A DNA stretch of 64,000 bases, from positions 1 to 64,000 of the forward strand of contig JAJQAA010000044.1 of NCBI GenBank assembly GCA_021204045.1, read 5' to 3'. The notes beneath the pieces are model-generated. The model saw only the letters and a list, made by a program, of their open reading frames with translations. It made no database searches and had not been told where the DNA came from. Below, in pieces: positions 17,350-25,667 of the stretch. Made by a program: the position numbers and the translations under genes. Each line of letters starts with the position of its first letter. Position 1 is the first letter of the stretch. The DNA is from Clostridiales bacterium (GTDB taxonomy: Bacteria > Bacillota > Clostridia > Lachnospirales > Lachnospiraceae).

Positions 17350-17700
17350 TCACAGAAGCCCCATCTGCAGCCAGATGCGCAGCTGCAGGATCAGCGCCGT
17401 CGCCAGCCCGGTCAGGCCAAGGGTGTCCGCCGCGTAGCAGATCACCCGGCGCAGCTGTGTGGTTTTCACCCGCACCCAGGAATCCTCAAGGCTGTCCTCC
17501 AGGGCACCGGCGATGTCGTAAATGTTGTCCGATTCGTTGTCCAGCTGCTTTAACCCCTGAAATACCGTATAATAGATTTCCAGCTCTTCCATGCAGGAGG
17601 GGCAGGAACTGATATGCTTCAGAAAGCGTTCCAGCTCGTCCTCGCCCAGCTTTCCGTCAATATAGGGGATTACCATTTTTTCCGCTTCGCGACAGGTCAT
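17350..17700 (-). CDS. Zinc-finger anti-sigma-factor-like membrane protein
   Basis: The 116-residue protein has an N-terminal zf-HC2 domain with CREAEKM...HISSCPSC as zinc ligands, a helical linker and a hydrophobic C-terminus (about 95-115) that could span the membrane. This is the layout of small anti-sigma factors of ECF type, but no sigma factor gene is adjacent. GGAGG lies 7 bp before the chosen ATG; the longer frame begins 19 codons earlier without family resemblance. It lies upstream of polA in the same direction. Confidence 0.7.
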   Translation of the reverse strand: MTCREAEKMVIPYIDGKLGEDELERFLKHISSCPSCMEELEIYYTVFQGLKQLDNESDNIYDIAGALEDSLEDSWVRVKTTQLRRVICYAADTLGLTGLATALILQLRIWLQMGLL

Positions 17701-17816
17701 CGCAATTCCTCCGCCCTTTGGGTTATTGCCGTTTACCGTTGCTGATCGTTTTGGCAACTTTGGAGTTTCCTTTTCTCATAGCGGTAGTATAGCACAAAAA
17801 TCCGCTTTTGGCGACC

Positions 17817-17845
17817 TTGACGTGACTTTTATTCTTTGCTAGAAT
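17817..17845 (+). promoter_or_regulatory. Sigma-A promoter of dapL
   Basis: TTGACG (17817-17822) and TAGAAT (17840-17845) are 17 bp apart, giving a start near 17852 and a leader of about 55 nt. Confidence 0.7.
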
Positions 17846-17905
17846 CGACACCAGAAACGGAAAACGTCCGCCGCCGCGGACATCGTGATGACAGGAGGGG
17901 AACCC

Positions 17906-19111
17906 ATGCCAAAATTAAATGAACATTATCAGAATCTGAAGGAAAATTATCTGTTTGCGGAGATTGCCCGCCGTGTGGCCGCCTACCAGGAGGCGCATCC
18001 GGATCAGAAGGTGATCCGCCTCGGCATCGGCGACGTAACGAGGCCGCTCGGCGCGCGGGCGATTGAGGGGCTGCACGCGGGTGTGGAAGCCATGGGCAGC
18101 GCCGATACCTTCATGGGCTATGGCCCGGAGCAGGGATATGCGTTTCTGCGTGAGGCGATTTCCGCCTATTACGCGCGAAACGGCGTCTCGGTCGACGCTG
18201 AGGATATCTTTATCTCAGACGGCGCCAAGAGCGACACCGGCAATATTTCCGAGCTGTTTGACGTGGACAACGTTATTCTGATCCCCGATCCGGTCTATCC
18301 GGTATATGTCGATTCCAATATTATGGGCGGGAAGCAGATTGCCTACATGGCCGGCAACGCGGAAAACGGCTTCCTGCCGATGCCAGATGCGTCCGTCCAT
18401 GCCGATATTATTTACCTTTGCTCGCCGAATAATCCTACCGGAGCGGTTTACAACAAGGAACAGCTGAAGGTCTGGGTCGATTACGCGATCGCCAATGAGG
18501 CGGTGATCCTGTTTGATTCGGCTTACGAGGCGTTTATTACAGATCCGGAACTGCCACGCAGCATCTATGCGGTCGAGGGCGCGAAGCGCTGCGCGATCGA
18601 GTTCTGTTCGCTTTCCAAGACCGCGGGCTTTACCGGCACCCGCTGCGGCTACTGCGTCGTGCCGCGCGAGCTGACATTTACCGCGTCCAACGGTACCGTA
18701 ATGTCGCTGCACGCCATGTGGAACCGCCGCCAGTCCACCAAATTCAACGGCACCTCCTATATCGTGCAGAAGGGGGCCGAGGCTGTTTTCAGCGAGGAAG
18801 GCATGCGGCAGTGCCAGGAAAACATTTCGTATTATCAGGAAAACGCGCGCGTGATCGCGGATACGCTCACAAAGCTCGGCATCCGCTTCTTTGGCGGCGT
18901 GCATTCGCCTTACATATGGTTTGAATGCCCGGACGGCATGGAATCGTGGGCATTCTTTGATTATCTGCTGAGCAACGCGCAGGTCGTCGGCACGCCGGGA
19001 GCCGGTTTTGGGGAGAACGGCAGAAATTACTTCCGTCTGACCTCCTTTGGCAGTCGCGAAAATACGATCGAGGCCATGCAGCGTTTTGAAAAGCTGCTTG
19101 CGGCTGTTTAA
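17906..19111 (+). CDS. dapL: LL-diaminopimelate aminotransferase
   Basis: The 401-residue PLP enzyme converts tetrahydrodipicolinate directly to LL-diaminopimelate in the short lysine/peptidoglycan pathway. Family features include VIRLGIGDVTRPL near the N-terminus, CSPNNPTGAVYN, and SLSKTAGFTGTRCGY, which holds the PLP lysine. The ATG follows AGGAGGGG. dapA and dapB lie elsewhere in this window (47.4-49.2 kb). The gene has its own promoter and terminator, so it is monocistronic. Confidence 0.92.
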   Translation: MPKLNEHYQNLKENYLFAEIARRVAAYQEAHPDQKVIRLGIGDVTRPLGARAIEGLHAGVEAMGSADTFMGYGPEQGYAFLREAISAYYARNGVSVDAEDIFISDGAKSDTGNISELFDVDNVILIPDPVYPVYVDSNIMGGKQIAYMAGNAENGFLPMPDASVHADIIYLCSPNNPTGAVYNKEQLKVWVDYAIANEAVILFDSAYEAFITDPELPRSIYAVEGAKRCAIEFCSLSKTAGFTGTRCGYCVVPRELTFTASNGTVMSLHAMWNRRQSTKFNGTSYIVQKGAEAVFSEEGMRQCQENISYYQENARVIADTLTKLGIRFFGGVHSPYIWFECPDGMESWAFFDYLLSNAQVVGTPGAGFGENGRNYFRLTSFGSRENTIEAMQRFEKLLAAV

Positions 19112-19123
19112 GCCGGGCTATCC

Positions 19124-19155
19124 GATTCGGCAGGCATGCCTGCTGAATCGTTTTT
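19124..19155 (+). terminator. Intrinsic terminator of dapL
   Basis: GATTCGGCAGGC and GCCTGCTGAATC form a stem with one mismatch (19124-19149), followed by GTTTTT. Confidence 0.75.
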
Positions 19156-19193
19156 GATGCCTCGCGAGAGTTTTTACGCCCGCGTCGGCGTTT

Positions 19194-19715
19194 TTATGTC
19201 CGCATCAGCGTTTTCATCACAAAGGCGTAGATTTCCTGGCTGTTTTTCTTCCAGTTGCTGCTTATGAGCTCGGCCTGTTCCCGGTCGGGAACCGAGAGAT
19301 TGAGATCGATCAGGGTTTCCCTGCCCTCGCGCACCTCGCAGTGGACAATGTAATCCTGGTTGGTGGACTTGTAATAATCGGCGGTGGTGCCGAGCTCATT
19401 GCGCATGCGGAAACGATTTTCCTTCAGATACTGATCCATATCGGCGACGATGGCCGGGGAGATGTTTTTGCCAAAGAAGCGCAGCGTGTCCTCGCCCTCG
19501 CGCGTGATTTCATAGCGGGTGGTGTTGTGTGTGGATTCCGTGCGCACGAGACCGGATTCCGCAAGTTCACTCAACGCCTGCTGCAAGGTAAAGTAGTTCG
19601 TATATTCGTGCTGCAGGAAAAAGTCGGAGAGCTGGGCGCTGGTCAGTGGGGAGTTGACCTGCTTTAGCATATAAAGGTTCATCAGCTTATAGAGCGTCAT
19701 CGGTTCGGATAGCAT
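19194..19715 (-). CDS. DUF4364 family protein
   Basis: The 173-residue protein matches the DUF4364 family of Clostridia. The first 80 residues resemble a winged helix domain (MTLYKLMNLYMLKQVNSPLT, ALSELAESGLV), followed by an alpha/beta C-terminal domain. A transcriptional role is plausible but unproven. The start at 19715 has AGAGG at a good distance; another ATG at 19733 has none. It is convergent with dapL and divergent from the DUF5717 operon. Confidence 0.75.
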   Translation of the reverse strand: MLSEPMTLYKLMNLYMLKQVNSPLTSAQLSDFFLQHEYTNYFTLQQALSELAESGLVRTESTHNTTRYEITREGEDTLRFFGKNISPAIVADMDQYLKENRFRMRNELGTTADYYKSTNQDYIVHCEVREGRETLIDLNLSVPDREQAELISSNWKKNSQEIYAFVMKTLMRT

Positions 19716-19747
19716 GGGCGGCCTCTTTTCCATTTAACTTTTTTTTA

Positions 19748-19776
19748 ATCATACCAATTTACTCCTTTTAAATCAA
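19748..19776 (-). promoter_or_regulatory. Promoter of the DUF4364 gene
   Basis: On the minus strand TTGATT and TATGAT are 17 bp apart. It lies in the divergent region shared with the DUF5717 operon. Confidence 0.55.
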
Positions 19777-19840
19777 GTGAAAATATGGTAAGATAATCGG
19801 TACGGCACAAACCGTGCCGTGTAAGGAAACAGGGGATACC

Positions 19841-22800
19841 ATGAGAGAAAAGATCAACCGGCTGGCCAAGGGCATCATCGATACGGAGCGTGCAGATCTC
19901 GTTCTGCGTCCGGAGAAGATTGATGAGACCCTGCATGTGGGCGAGACCGCCTCAGGGCAACTGCATATCGCAGATACGGAAGGCAGATATCTCAAGGGAT
20001 TGGTGTATTCTTCCAATCCCCGTGTTTGTGTACGCGAAAGTGCGTTTGGCGGCGCATACAATTTTCTTGCCTATGAGGTCGATACTTCCTGGCTGACGGC
20101 AGGAGATACGATCGACGGCGCCTTCTATCTGGTTACCAGTGCAGGTGAGAAAAAGATCCCCTATCATTTTACGATGGAATATGGCGTTTCCGGGCGTCTG
20201 CTGCAGAGTCTGACGACCGCCCGGGAGTTTGCAGAGCTGACTCTCAGAGATCAGGAGACCGCGCTACGCCTGTTTGAATATCAGGATTTTGTGGACGCGC
20301 CGTTTATGCGTGACATGCATGCGCGCGCGCTTTATGACGGCCTGCGCGGCCGCCCCAACCGTCCGAATCAGCTGGAGGAGTTTCTTGTTGCTTTAAAAGC
20401 GAAGGAACCGGTAGATCTGGAGATGGACGAGAGCGCCCGGACTTATGAAGATCTGACACAGGCGCGGCAGGATGAGCTGCTGGTACGTGCCAGTACGTGG
20501 GGTTACGTGCGTTTTGATGTCGCTGCGGACGGCGATTTCATCGAATTATCAAAAAAAAGCTTTGACAGCCGGGACTTTTCGGAAGGGGTCTGCCATGTCC
20601 CCTTTATGATCAACCTGGCGCGTCTTCACGGCGGCAAAAACCTCGGCTCATTGACGGTGAGCACCATTCGCGGAAACTTGTCCGTGCGTGTGGAAGCGCA
20701 GGGGCAGGATGAGGAGAGCGGTCATACGGCGAGAATGGCGCGGGAGGGGTATGGAGCCTATCTTGCGCTTCGTCTGGAATATGAGATTGGCGTCCCGGGG
20801 GGAGAGCGGCAGCTTATCGACCGGATGTGGCAGGAGCTGGATGGAGCGCGTCACAGATACGGTGAGACGACGGTGGGCACGCTGCTGCGCGCGGATCTGT
20901 ATGCGCTTGAGGATCAGAAGGATAAGGCGCTGGAAACCCTGGAAAGCTGCCGCGCCGATGTGGTTACTACGCGTCTGGAAAATCCGGTCAACTATTGCGG
21001 TTACCAGTACCTGCTGCAGCAGCTGCAGGAGCGGCAGGGACAGACCGCCGCGCTGCTGCGTCTGGTAAAAAAATATCTCGGGGAGGATCCGCGATCGGGA
21101 TTTCTGTTCGCGCTGTGGATGAAGCTGGAGCCGGAGCTGGCGGACAGTCCGGAAAAGCTGCTTGCGATGGAAGCGGAGTTGTTTTCGCAGGGAAACTGCA
21201 GCCCGACCCTTTATCTTGGCGCGCTGCGGCTGTACATGAGCTCTCCGCGGTTGCTTACGCGTCTGGGGTGCTTCGAGGAACAGGTGCTGATGTTCGGCGC
21301 CAGACACAGGCTGGTCAGCCGCGAGCTGGCACTGCAGGCCGCGCGTCTTGCGATGACAAAAAAGCAGTTTGGCAGATTGCAGCTGCGCCTGCTGAAACTG
21401 CTCTATGAAGCGTATCCGGAGAAGGAAGTGCTCATGGCAGTCTGCGCGACCCTGATCCGGGGCGACTGCCGCAAACCGGGGGATTTTCCCTGGTATGAGC
21501 GCGCATTGCGGGAAGGCGTCAGTCTGACGCGCCTGTACGAATATTTTGTGTATTCGCTGCCGCGAGATTATCCTTACCTGCTGCCGAAGGAGGTCCTGCT
21601 CTATTTTTCCTATGAGCGGGCGATGGACGACGACCTTCGCAGCGTGCTTTATACAAACATTCTGAAATATTTAAAGCAGGATTCCCCGATCTATCAGCAG
21701 TACGAGCGGGATATGGAGCAGTATACGATGGAGCAGCTGCTGAAGGGGCGGATCAACCGGCGGCTGGTCGTACTTTACCAGCATATGGTTTATCCGGAGA
21801 TGATTGATAAGCAGGCGGCGCGGGTACTGCCGGGAATCCTCAATTCCTACCGCGTGCGGGTGAAAACTCCCGGTATCCGTTATGTCGTCGTCTGCTATGA
21901 GGAAGTGGAGGGCGAGGACGCCTATCCGGTTCGCGATGGCGTCGCCTATGTGCCGCTGTTTGTGGAGCGGACGGTGCTTTTGTTCCAGGACGGTTATGGC
22001 AACCGTTATGCCAATATTCCTTATCGCAGACAGCCGGCGATGGAGAAAAAGGATCCCAGGCTGGAGGAGCAGTGTTACGAGATCTATCCGTATCATCCGA
22101 TGCTGCGGCTGCGGGAGTGCGATGAGATCATGACAGCGGGGATCGGCAGCGGCGCGGATGTGGCGACGCTGCGGCGCGCGGGTGAAGATCTGCAGCTGCA
22201 TCCTCTGTACCGCAAACGTATTCTCTCGGCGGTGATCCGTTATTATCAGGACAGCCAGGCCGATGAGGAAGAGCAGAAGACGGGTGATGCCGCGTTTTTC
22301 CTCGATCTGGATCTGGAAAGGCTCAGCCGTGAGGAGCGCGCCGGTGTCTGCGAAGCTCTGGTGGGGTGGGATTATATCCGCGAAGCCTGGGAGATCGTGC
22401 GGCATTACGGCGGCTGGGAAGGCATGAGAGAGACGCGGCTTCTGAAGTTGTGTACGCGCACGATCCTGCAGCAGCTGTTCAACGAGGATGAAAAACTGCT
22501 GTCGCTGGCCAACCTGCTGTTCTCCTCAGGCAAGTACGACAGCGTGGTGCTCGATTATCTCTGCGAGCATTTCAATGGTTCGGGGAAGCAGATGTACCGC
22601 ATTCTCAGCCAGGGTGTGCACGAGCACGTCGAGCTTTATGATATGCCGGAGCGTCTGCTGGCGCAGCAGCTGTTTACCGGTGAGACGGATCGTGCCGATC
22701 AGGTGTTTGACTGGTACGCTGCCGCAAACGGCAACCAGGTCGATCAGCTGGCGCGCGCCTATTTTACCATGAAATCTGCCGCTTACTTTCTGGAAGACCA

Positions 22801-23419
22801 GCCGACGGCGGATCGGGTATTTGCGTATCTGGAGAGTGTGCTGCAGAGCGCGGCGCATCTGGAAAAGCAGCCGACGATCTATCTGCTGGCGCTGGCACGG
22901 CATTATGCCGGGCAGCAGGCACTGGATGAGGAGCAAAGCAGGCTCTGCGTGGAAATGGTGTCCGTCCTGCTCTCCGAAGACCGGGTGTTTGCGTGGTACC
23001 GGGAGCTTGGGCGTCTGATACCGATGCCGGAGAGCGTCATGGATAAGGCCGCGGTGGAATATCACAGCAGCCGCGACGCGAAGCCGGAGCTGCGGATTCG
23101 TATCCTGCCGGACGAGGAAACGTATCACAATGAAGAATTCCGCCGTGTTTATCCGGGCGTGTTTGTGATGCAGAAGGTACTGTTTGAGGGCGAAATCCTC
23201 GAATATCAGATTTATGAGGAACGCGAAGGGAGTCCTGCTCTGGTAAAGGAAGGGAGCGTTTCCACCGAGCCGGGACAGACCGGGTCATACGGGCGTTTTA
23301 CATCGCTGAACGAGATGAGCCTGTGCCTTGCGGCAAAGGAAGAGACCCGGCTGAAAGAACGTATGAAAAATTATCTGACGGATAATGCTGTCATGGAAGC
23401 GTTGTTCCCTGTGGAATGA
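19841..23419 (+). CDS. DUF5717 family large protein
   Basis: The 1192-residue protein resembles the large DUF5717 proteins of Lachnospiraceae. The first 130 residues look beta-rich, with HVGETASGQLHIADTEGRYL recalling an immunoglobulin-like domain. The rest is mostly helical with irregular TPR-like pairs and no signal peptide or membrane segment. It starts at the ATG after AGGGGATACC. It is followed by a DUF5716 gene and a third gene that overlaps DUF5716 by an ATGA. The family's role is unknown; helical repeats beside an Hsp70/actin-like protein suggest a chaperone-like or scaffolding complex. No catalytic motif was found. Confidence 0.65.
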   Translation: MREKINRLAKGIIDTERADLVLRPEKIDETLHVGETASGQLHIADTEGRYLKGLVYSSNPRVCVRESAFGGAYNFLAYEVDTSWLTAGDTIDGAFYLVTSAGEKKIPYHFTMEYGVSGRLLQSLTTAREFAELTLRDQETALRLFEYQDFVDAPFMRDMHARALYDGLRGRPNRPNQLEEFLVALKAKEPVDLEMDESARTYEDLTQARQDELLVRASTWGYVRFDVAADGDFIELSKKSFDSRDFSEGVCHVPFMINLARLHGGKNLGSLTVSTIRGNLSVRVEAQGQDEESGHTARMAREGYGAYLALRLEYEIGVPGGERQLIDRMWQELDGARHRYGETTVGTLLRADLYALEDQKDKALETLESCRADVVTTRLENPVNYCGYQYLLQQLQERQGQTAALLRLVKKYLGEDPRSGFLFALWMKLEPELADSPEKLLAMEAELFSQGNCSPTLYLGALRLYMSSPRLLTRLGCFEEQVLMFGARHRLVSRELALQAARLAMTKKQFGRLQLRLLKLLYEAYPEKEVLMAVCATLIRGDCRKPGDFPWYERALREGVSLTRLYEYFVYSLPRDYPYLLPKEVLLYFSYERAMDDDLRSVLYTNILKYLKQDSPIYQQYERDMEQYTMEQLLKGRINRRLVVLYQHMVYPEMIDKQAARVLPGILNSYRVRVKTPGIRYVVVCYEEVEGEDAYPVRDGVAYVPLFVERTVLLFQDGYGNRYANIPYRRQPAMEKKDPRLEEQCYEIYPYHPMLRLRECDEIMTAGIGSGADVATLRRAGEDLQLHPLYRKRILSAVIRYYQDSQADEEEQKTGDAAFFLDLDLERLSREERAGVCEALVGWDYIREAWEIVRHYGGWEGMRETRLLKLCTRTILQQLFNEDEKLLSLANLLFSSGKYDSVVLDYLCEHFNGSGKQMYRILSQGVHEHVELYDMPERLLAQQLFTGETDRADQVFDWYAAANGNQVDQLARAYFTMKSAAYFLEDQPTADRVFAYLESVLQSAAHLEKQPTIYLLALARHYAGQQALDEEQSRLCVEMVSVLLSEDRVFAWYRELGRLIPMPESVMDKAAVEYHSSRDAKPELRIRILPDEETYHNEEFRRVYPGVFVMQKVLFEGEILEYQIYEEREGSPALVKEGSVSTEPGQTGSYGRFTSLNEMSLCLAAKEETRLKERMKNYLTDNAVMEALFPVE

Positions 23420-23494
23420 TAAACGCGGAGGACAGAGCCGGATACGCGGGAGAAAACCGGAATGTCCGTGGGGAAGGAAAGGTATGGGGAAGAA

Positions 23495-24733
23495 ATGGAT
23501 GGTCTGATTGCTGGCGTTGATCTCTGCGACGCGTATACGCAGGTCAACTGCGCGGGCGAGGAGAAGGTGTGGACGATTCCCACGGTACTCTGCCGCAGCC
23601 GCGAGGAGGATCTCTGGTATGTGGGTGAGGATGCCTACGCGCACAACCTTAAGGGTGACGGGATCATTGTCGATAAACTGGTGAAGCTGGCGCTGCGCGG
23701 GGGGACGGCGACGCTGGCCGGCGTGCGCTATGAGGCCGCGGATCTGCTGCGGGAATTCTTAAAGCACGTGCTGGAGCTGCCCGGTCAGGAGTACGGCAGG
23801 CTGGATTTCCGCCAGATTGTGTTTACCGTGCGTCATCTTGATACGCGTCTGATCGGGATTCTGCGCGGCTGTATGGCCGGGCTGCAGATACCGCCGGAGC
23901 GGATTTCGGTGATCAGCCATCCGGAAAGCTTCATTTACTATACATTGAGCCAGAAAAAAGAAATCTGGAACAATACGGTCGGTATGTTTGACCTTTCCGA
24001 AGAATGCCTGCGTTACTATGAGATGAAGGTGCAGCGCGCACTCAAACGGACGACCGTGGTCGCCGAGTACGAGGAGATGGAGGAAGGGTTTAATCTTGAT
24101 ATTCTTGACTCCCCGTCGGGCGCGAAGCTGGCGGATCGGATCCTCTGCTCCTGCGCGGATCGGATGACGGCAAAAAAGCTTTATTCTGCGATGATTTTAA
24201 GCGGTAAGGGCTTTGAGGAACGCGGCTGGGCAGAGGGCTTTATGAAACAGATCTGCTTTAACCGCCGCGTATATACCGAACAGGCATTGTTTGCGCGCGG
24301 GGCGGCTGCGCGCGCCCAGGATATTCTCGTTGACAAAAATTCCCCGGAGAAAAACGGCAGTCCGTTTATCTGTATCTGTGAGGGACATTTAAAGGCGACG
24401 GTCTCGATGAACGTGCTTCATCGCGGTCAGGAGACGAATGTGGTGCTGGCCGCGGCCGGGGACAGCTGGTACGAGCGTCGCGCGGTGGTCGATGTGATCC
24501 CGGAGGCCCAGGAGACGATTGATTTTGTGATCACACCGGTGGACAGCAAAAAGAAACGGATTGTTACGATTCCATTGGAGGGCTTTCCGCGGCGTCCGGA
24601 GAAGACGACGCGCGTGAATATTCAGATCGCGTTTCTGGATGGACGCACGATGGATGTCCGGCTGAAGGATGAGGGATTTGGGGAACTCTTTCCCGCCTCG
24701 GACGCTCAGATCCGGCAGGAGGTAATGCTATGA
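23495..24733 (+). CDS. DUF5716 protein with actin/Hsp70-like ATPase features
   Basis: The 412-residue protein shows the order of motifs found in Hsp70/actin ATPases: an N-terminal phosphate-1-like loop (LIAGVDLCDAYTQV), a connecting segment (ISVISHPESFIYYTL), a phosphate-2-like strand (VGMFDLSEECLRYYEM) and a late segment ALFARGAAARAQDI resembling the adenosine region. The usual glycine-rich phosphate loops are degenerate, so ATP binding is uncertain. The start at 23495 gives MDGLIAGVDL; an upstream ATG at 23462 also has a possible site. The stop overlaps the next start (ATGA). Probably a partner of the DUF5717 protein. Confidence 0.6.
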   Translation: MDGLIAGVDLCDAYTQVNCAGEEKVWTIPTVLCRSREEDLWYVGEDAYAHNLKGDGIIVDKLVKLALRGGTATLAGVRYEAADLLREFLKHVLELPGQEYGRLDFRQIVFTVRHLDTRLIGILRGCMAGLQIPPERISVISHPESFIYYTLSQKKEIWNNTVGMFDLSEECLRYYEMKVQRALKRTTVVAEYEEMEEGFNLDILDSPSGAKLADRILCSCADRMTAKKLYSAMILSGKGFEERGWAEGFMKQICFNRRVYTEQALFARGAAARAQDILVDKNSPEKNGSPFICICEGHLKATVSMNVLHRGQETNVVLAAAGDSWYERRAVVDVIPEAQETIDFVITPVDSKKKRIVTIPLEGFPRRPEKTTRVNIQIAFLDGRTMDVRLKDEGFGELFPASDAQIRQEVML

Positions 24734-25542
24734 GCCTGTGGCTTTGCAGGCAGGAGCAGGTAAAGCGGCCTTATTATATGGAAGCGCTGCGGGTACATCT
24801 GTACTCGTCACAGGAGCTTTCCTATGTCATCTTCAATCATCCGTTGCTGGTGATGGATGATTTCGTAAATGAGGAGCTGCTTGCGTTCCTGCGCGACGAA
24901 CTGAATATGGGCTTTCTGGCACTGAAGCTGGAACGCTGGCTCAAGAGCGCGGAAAATCCGGACGAGACGCTGGTGTTGATCCTGCAGGAGTGCGATTATT
25001 ACAGCGCGGCGGACATTACCCGCTACCGGCAGCTGTTGCAGTCGCTGCGCAAAAAGCATCCGGCAGAGTACGGCAAGATGAAGGCGGACGAGCTGTTTTC
25101 CCTGCGTCGCTATGAAAAGGCGGCGGGGATGTACCGGCAGCTGCTGTTATCGCCGCGGGATGATTATGTAAATGAGGCGTTTCTCGGGCGGCTCTGGAAC
25201 AATTTCGGTTCCTGCTGTGCGCGCATGGGCCGTATGGAGCAGGCGCTGGCCGCTTACGAGAAAGCATGGGAGCTTGCGAAAAGTCCCCGGATGTTGGAGC
25301 AGATGTATGAGCTGACGCGCCTGGATGAGCGGTTAAAACTGTCCGCCCCCATTGCCGCCATGATAAACGACGAGCAGCGGGAAGGATGGGACGCCGCGAT
25401 CGAGAAGGCAAAGCAGGAGGCGTCGGGATCCGCGGCTGTGCTGCAGATCGACGAGCTGTTTGCGCGCGATCCGATCCGGCGGCAGCAGGGGGCGGCCAGG
25501 CTTTTACAGCAGTGGAAACAGGAATACCGCTCGATGGCCTGA
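24730..25542 (+). CDS. Tetratricopeptide-like protein of the DUF5716/5717 operon
   Basis: The 270-residue protein has an N-terminal helical region and a TPR-like section at about residues 115-190 (LFSLRRYEKAAGMYRQLL, NNFGSCCARMGRMEQALAAYEKAWELA). No signal peptide or catalytic motif is visible. It starts in an ATGA overlap with the DUF5716 gene, so the proteins are probably made in proportion. I do not recognise a named family. Confidence 0.65.
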   Translation: MSLWLCRQEQVKRPYYMEALRVHLYSSQELSYVIFNHPLLVMDDFVNEELLAFLRDELNMGFLALKLERWLKSAENPDETLVLILQECDYYSAADITRYRQLLQSLRKKHPAEYGKMKADELFSLRRYEKAAGMYRQLLLSPRDDYVNEAFLGRLWNNFGSCCARMGRMEQALAAYEKAWELAKSPRMLEQMYELTRLDERLKLSAPIAAMINDEQREGWDAAIEKAKQEASGSAAVLQIDELFARDPIRRQQGAARLLQQWKQEYRSMA

Positions 25543-25609
25543 GCGCAGGCACCCGATGGGCGTTTTTTGCTGCCGATCATTTTATAAATCAGGAAAGAAC
25601 CGGGCGTCG

Positions 25610-25638
25610 TTCCATACAATGTCCGGAACCGCTATAAT
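25610..25638 (+). promoter_or_regulatory. Promoter of valS
   Basis: TATAAT (25633-25638) lies 17 bp after a weak -35 box TTCCAT (25610-25615). The 30-nt leader leaves no room for a T-box. A short C-rich hairpin followed by T6 (about 25549-25569) probably ends the upstream operon. Confidence 0.55.
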
Positions 25639-25667
25639 GTATCAAGAGCATGGAGGAGAGCAGACGG

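Noticed and set aside
25543-25667. T-box leader for valS
   Set aside because: The gap is too short and contains none of the T-box core sequence; a simple promoter is present instead.
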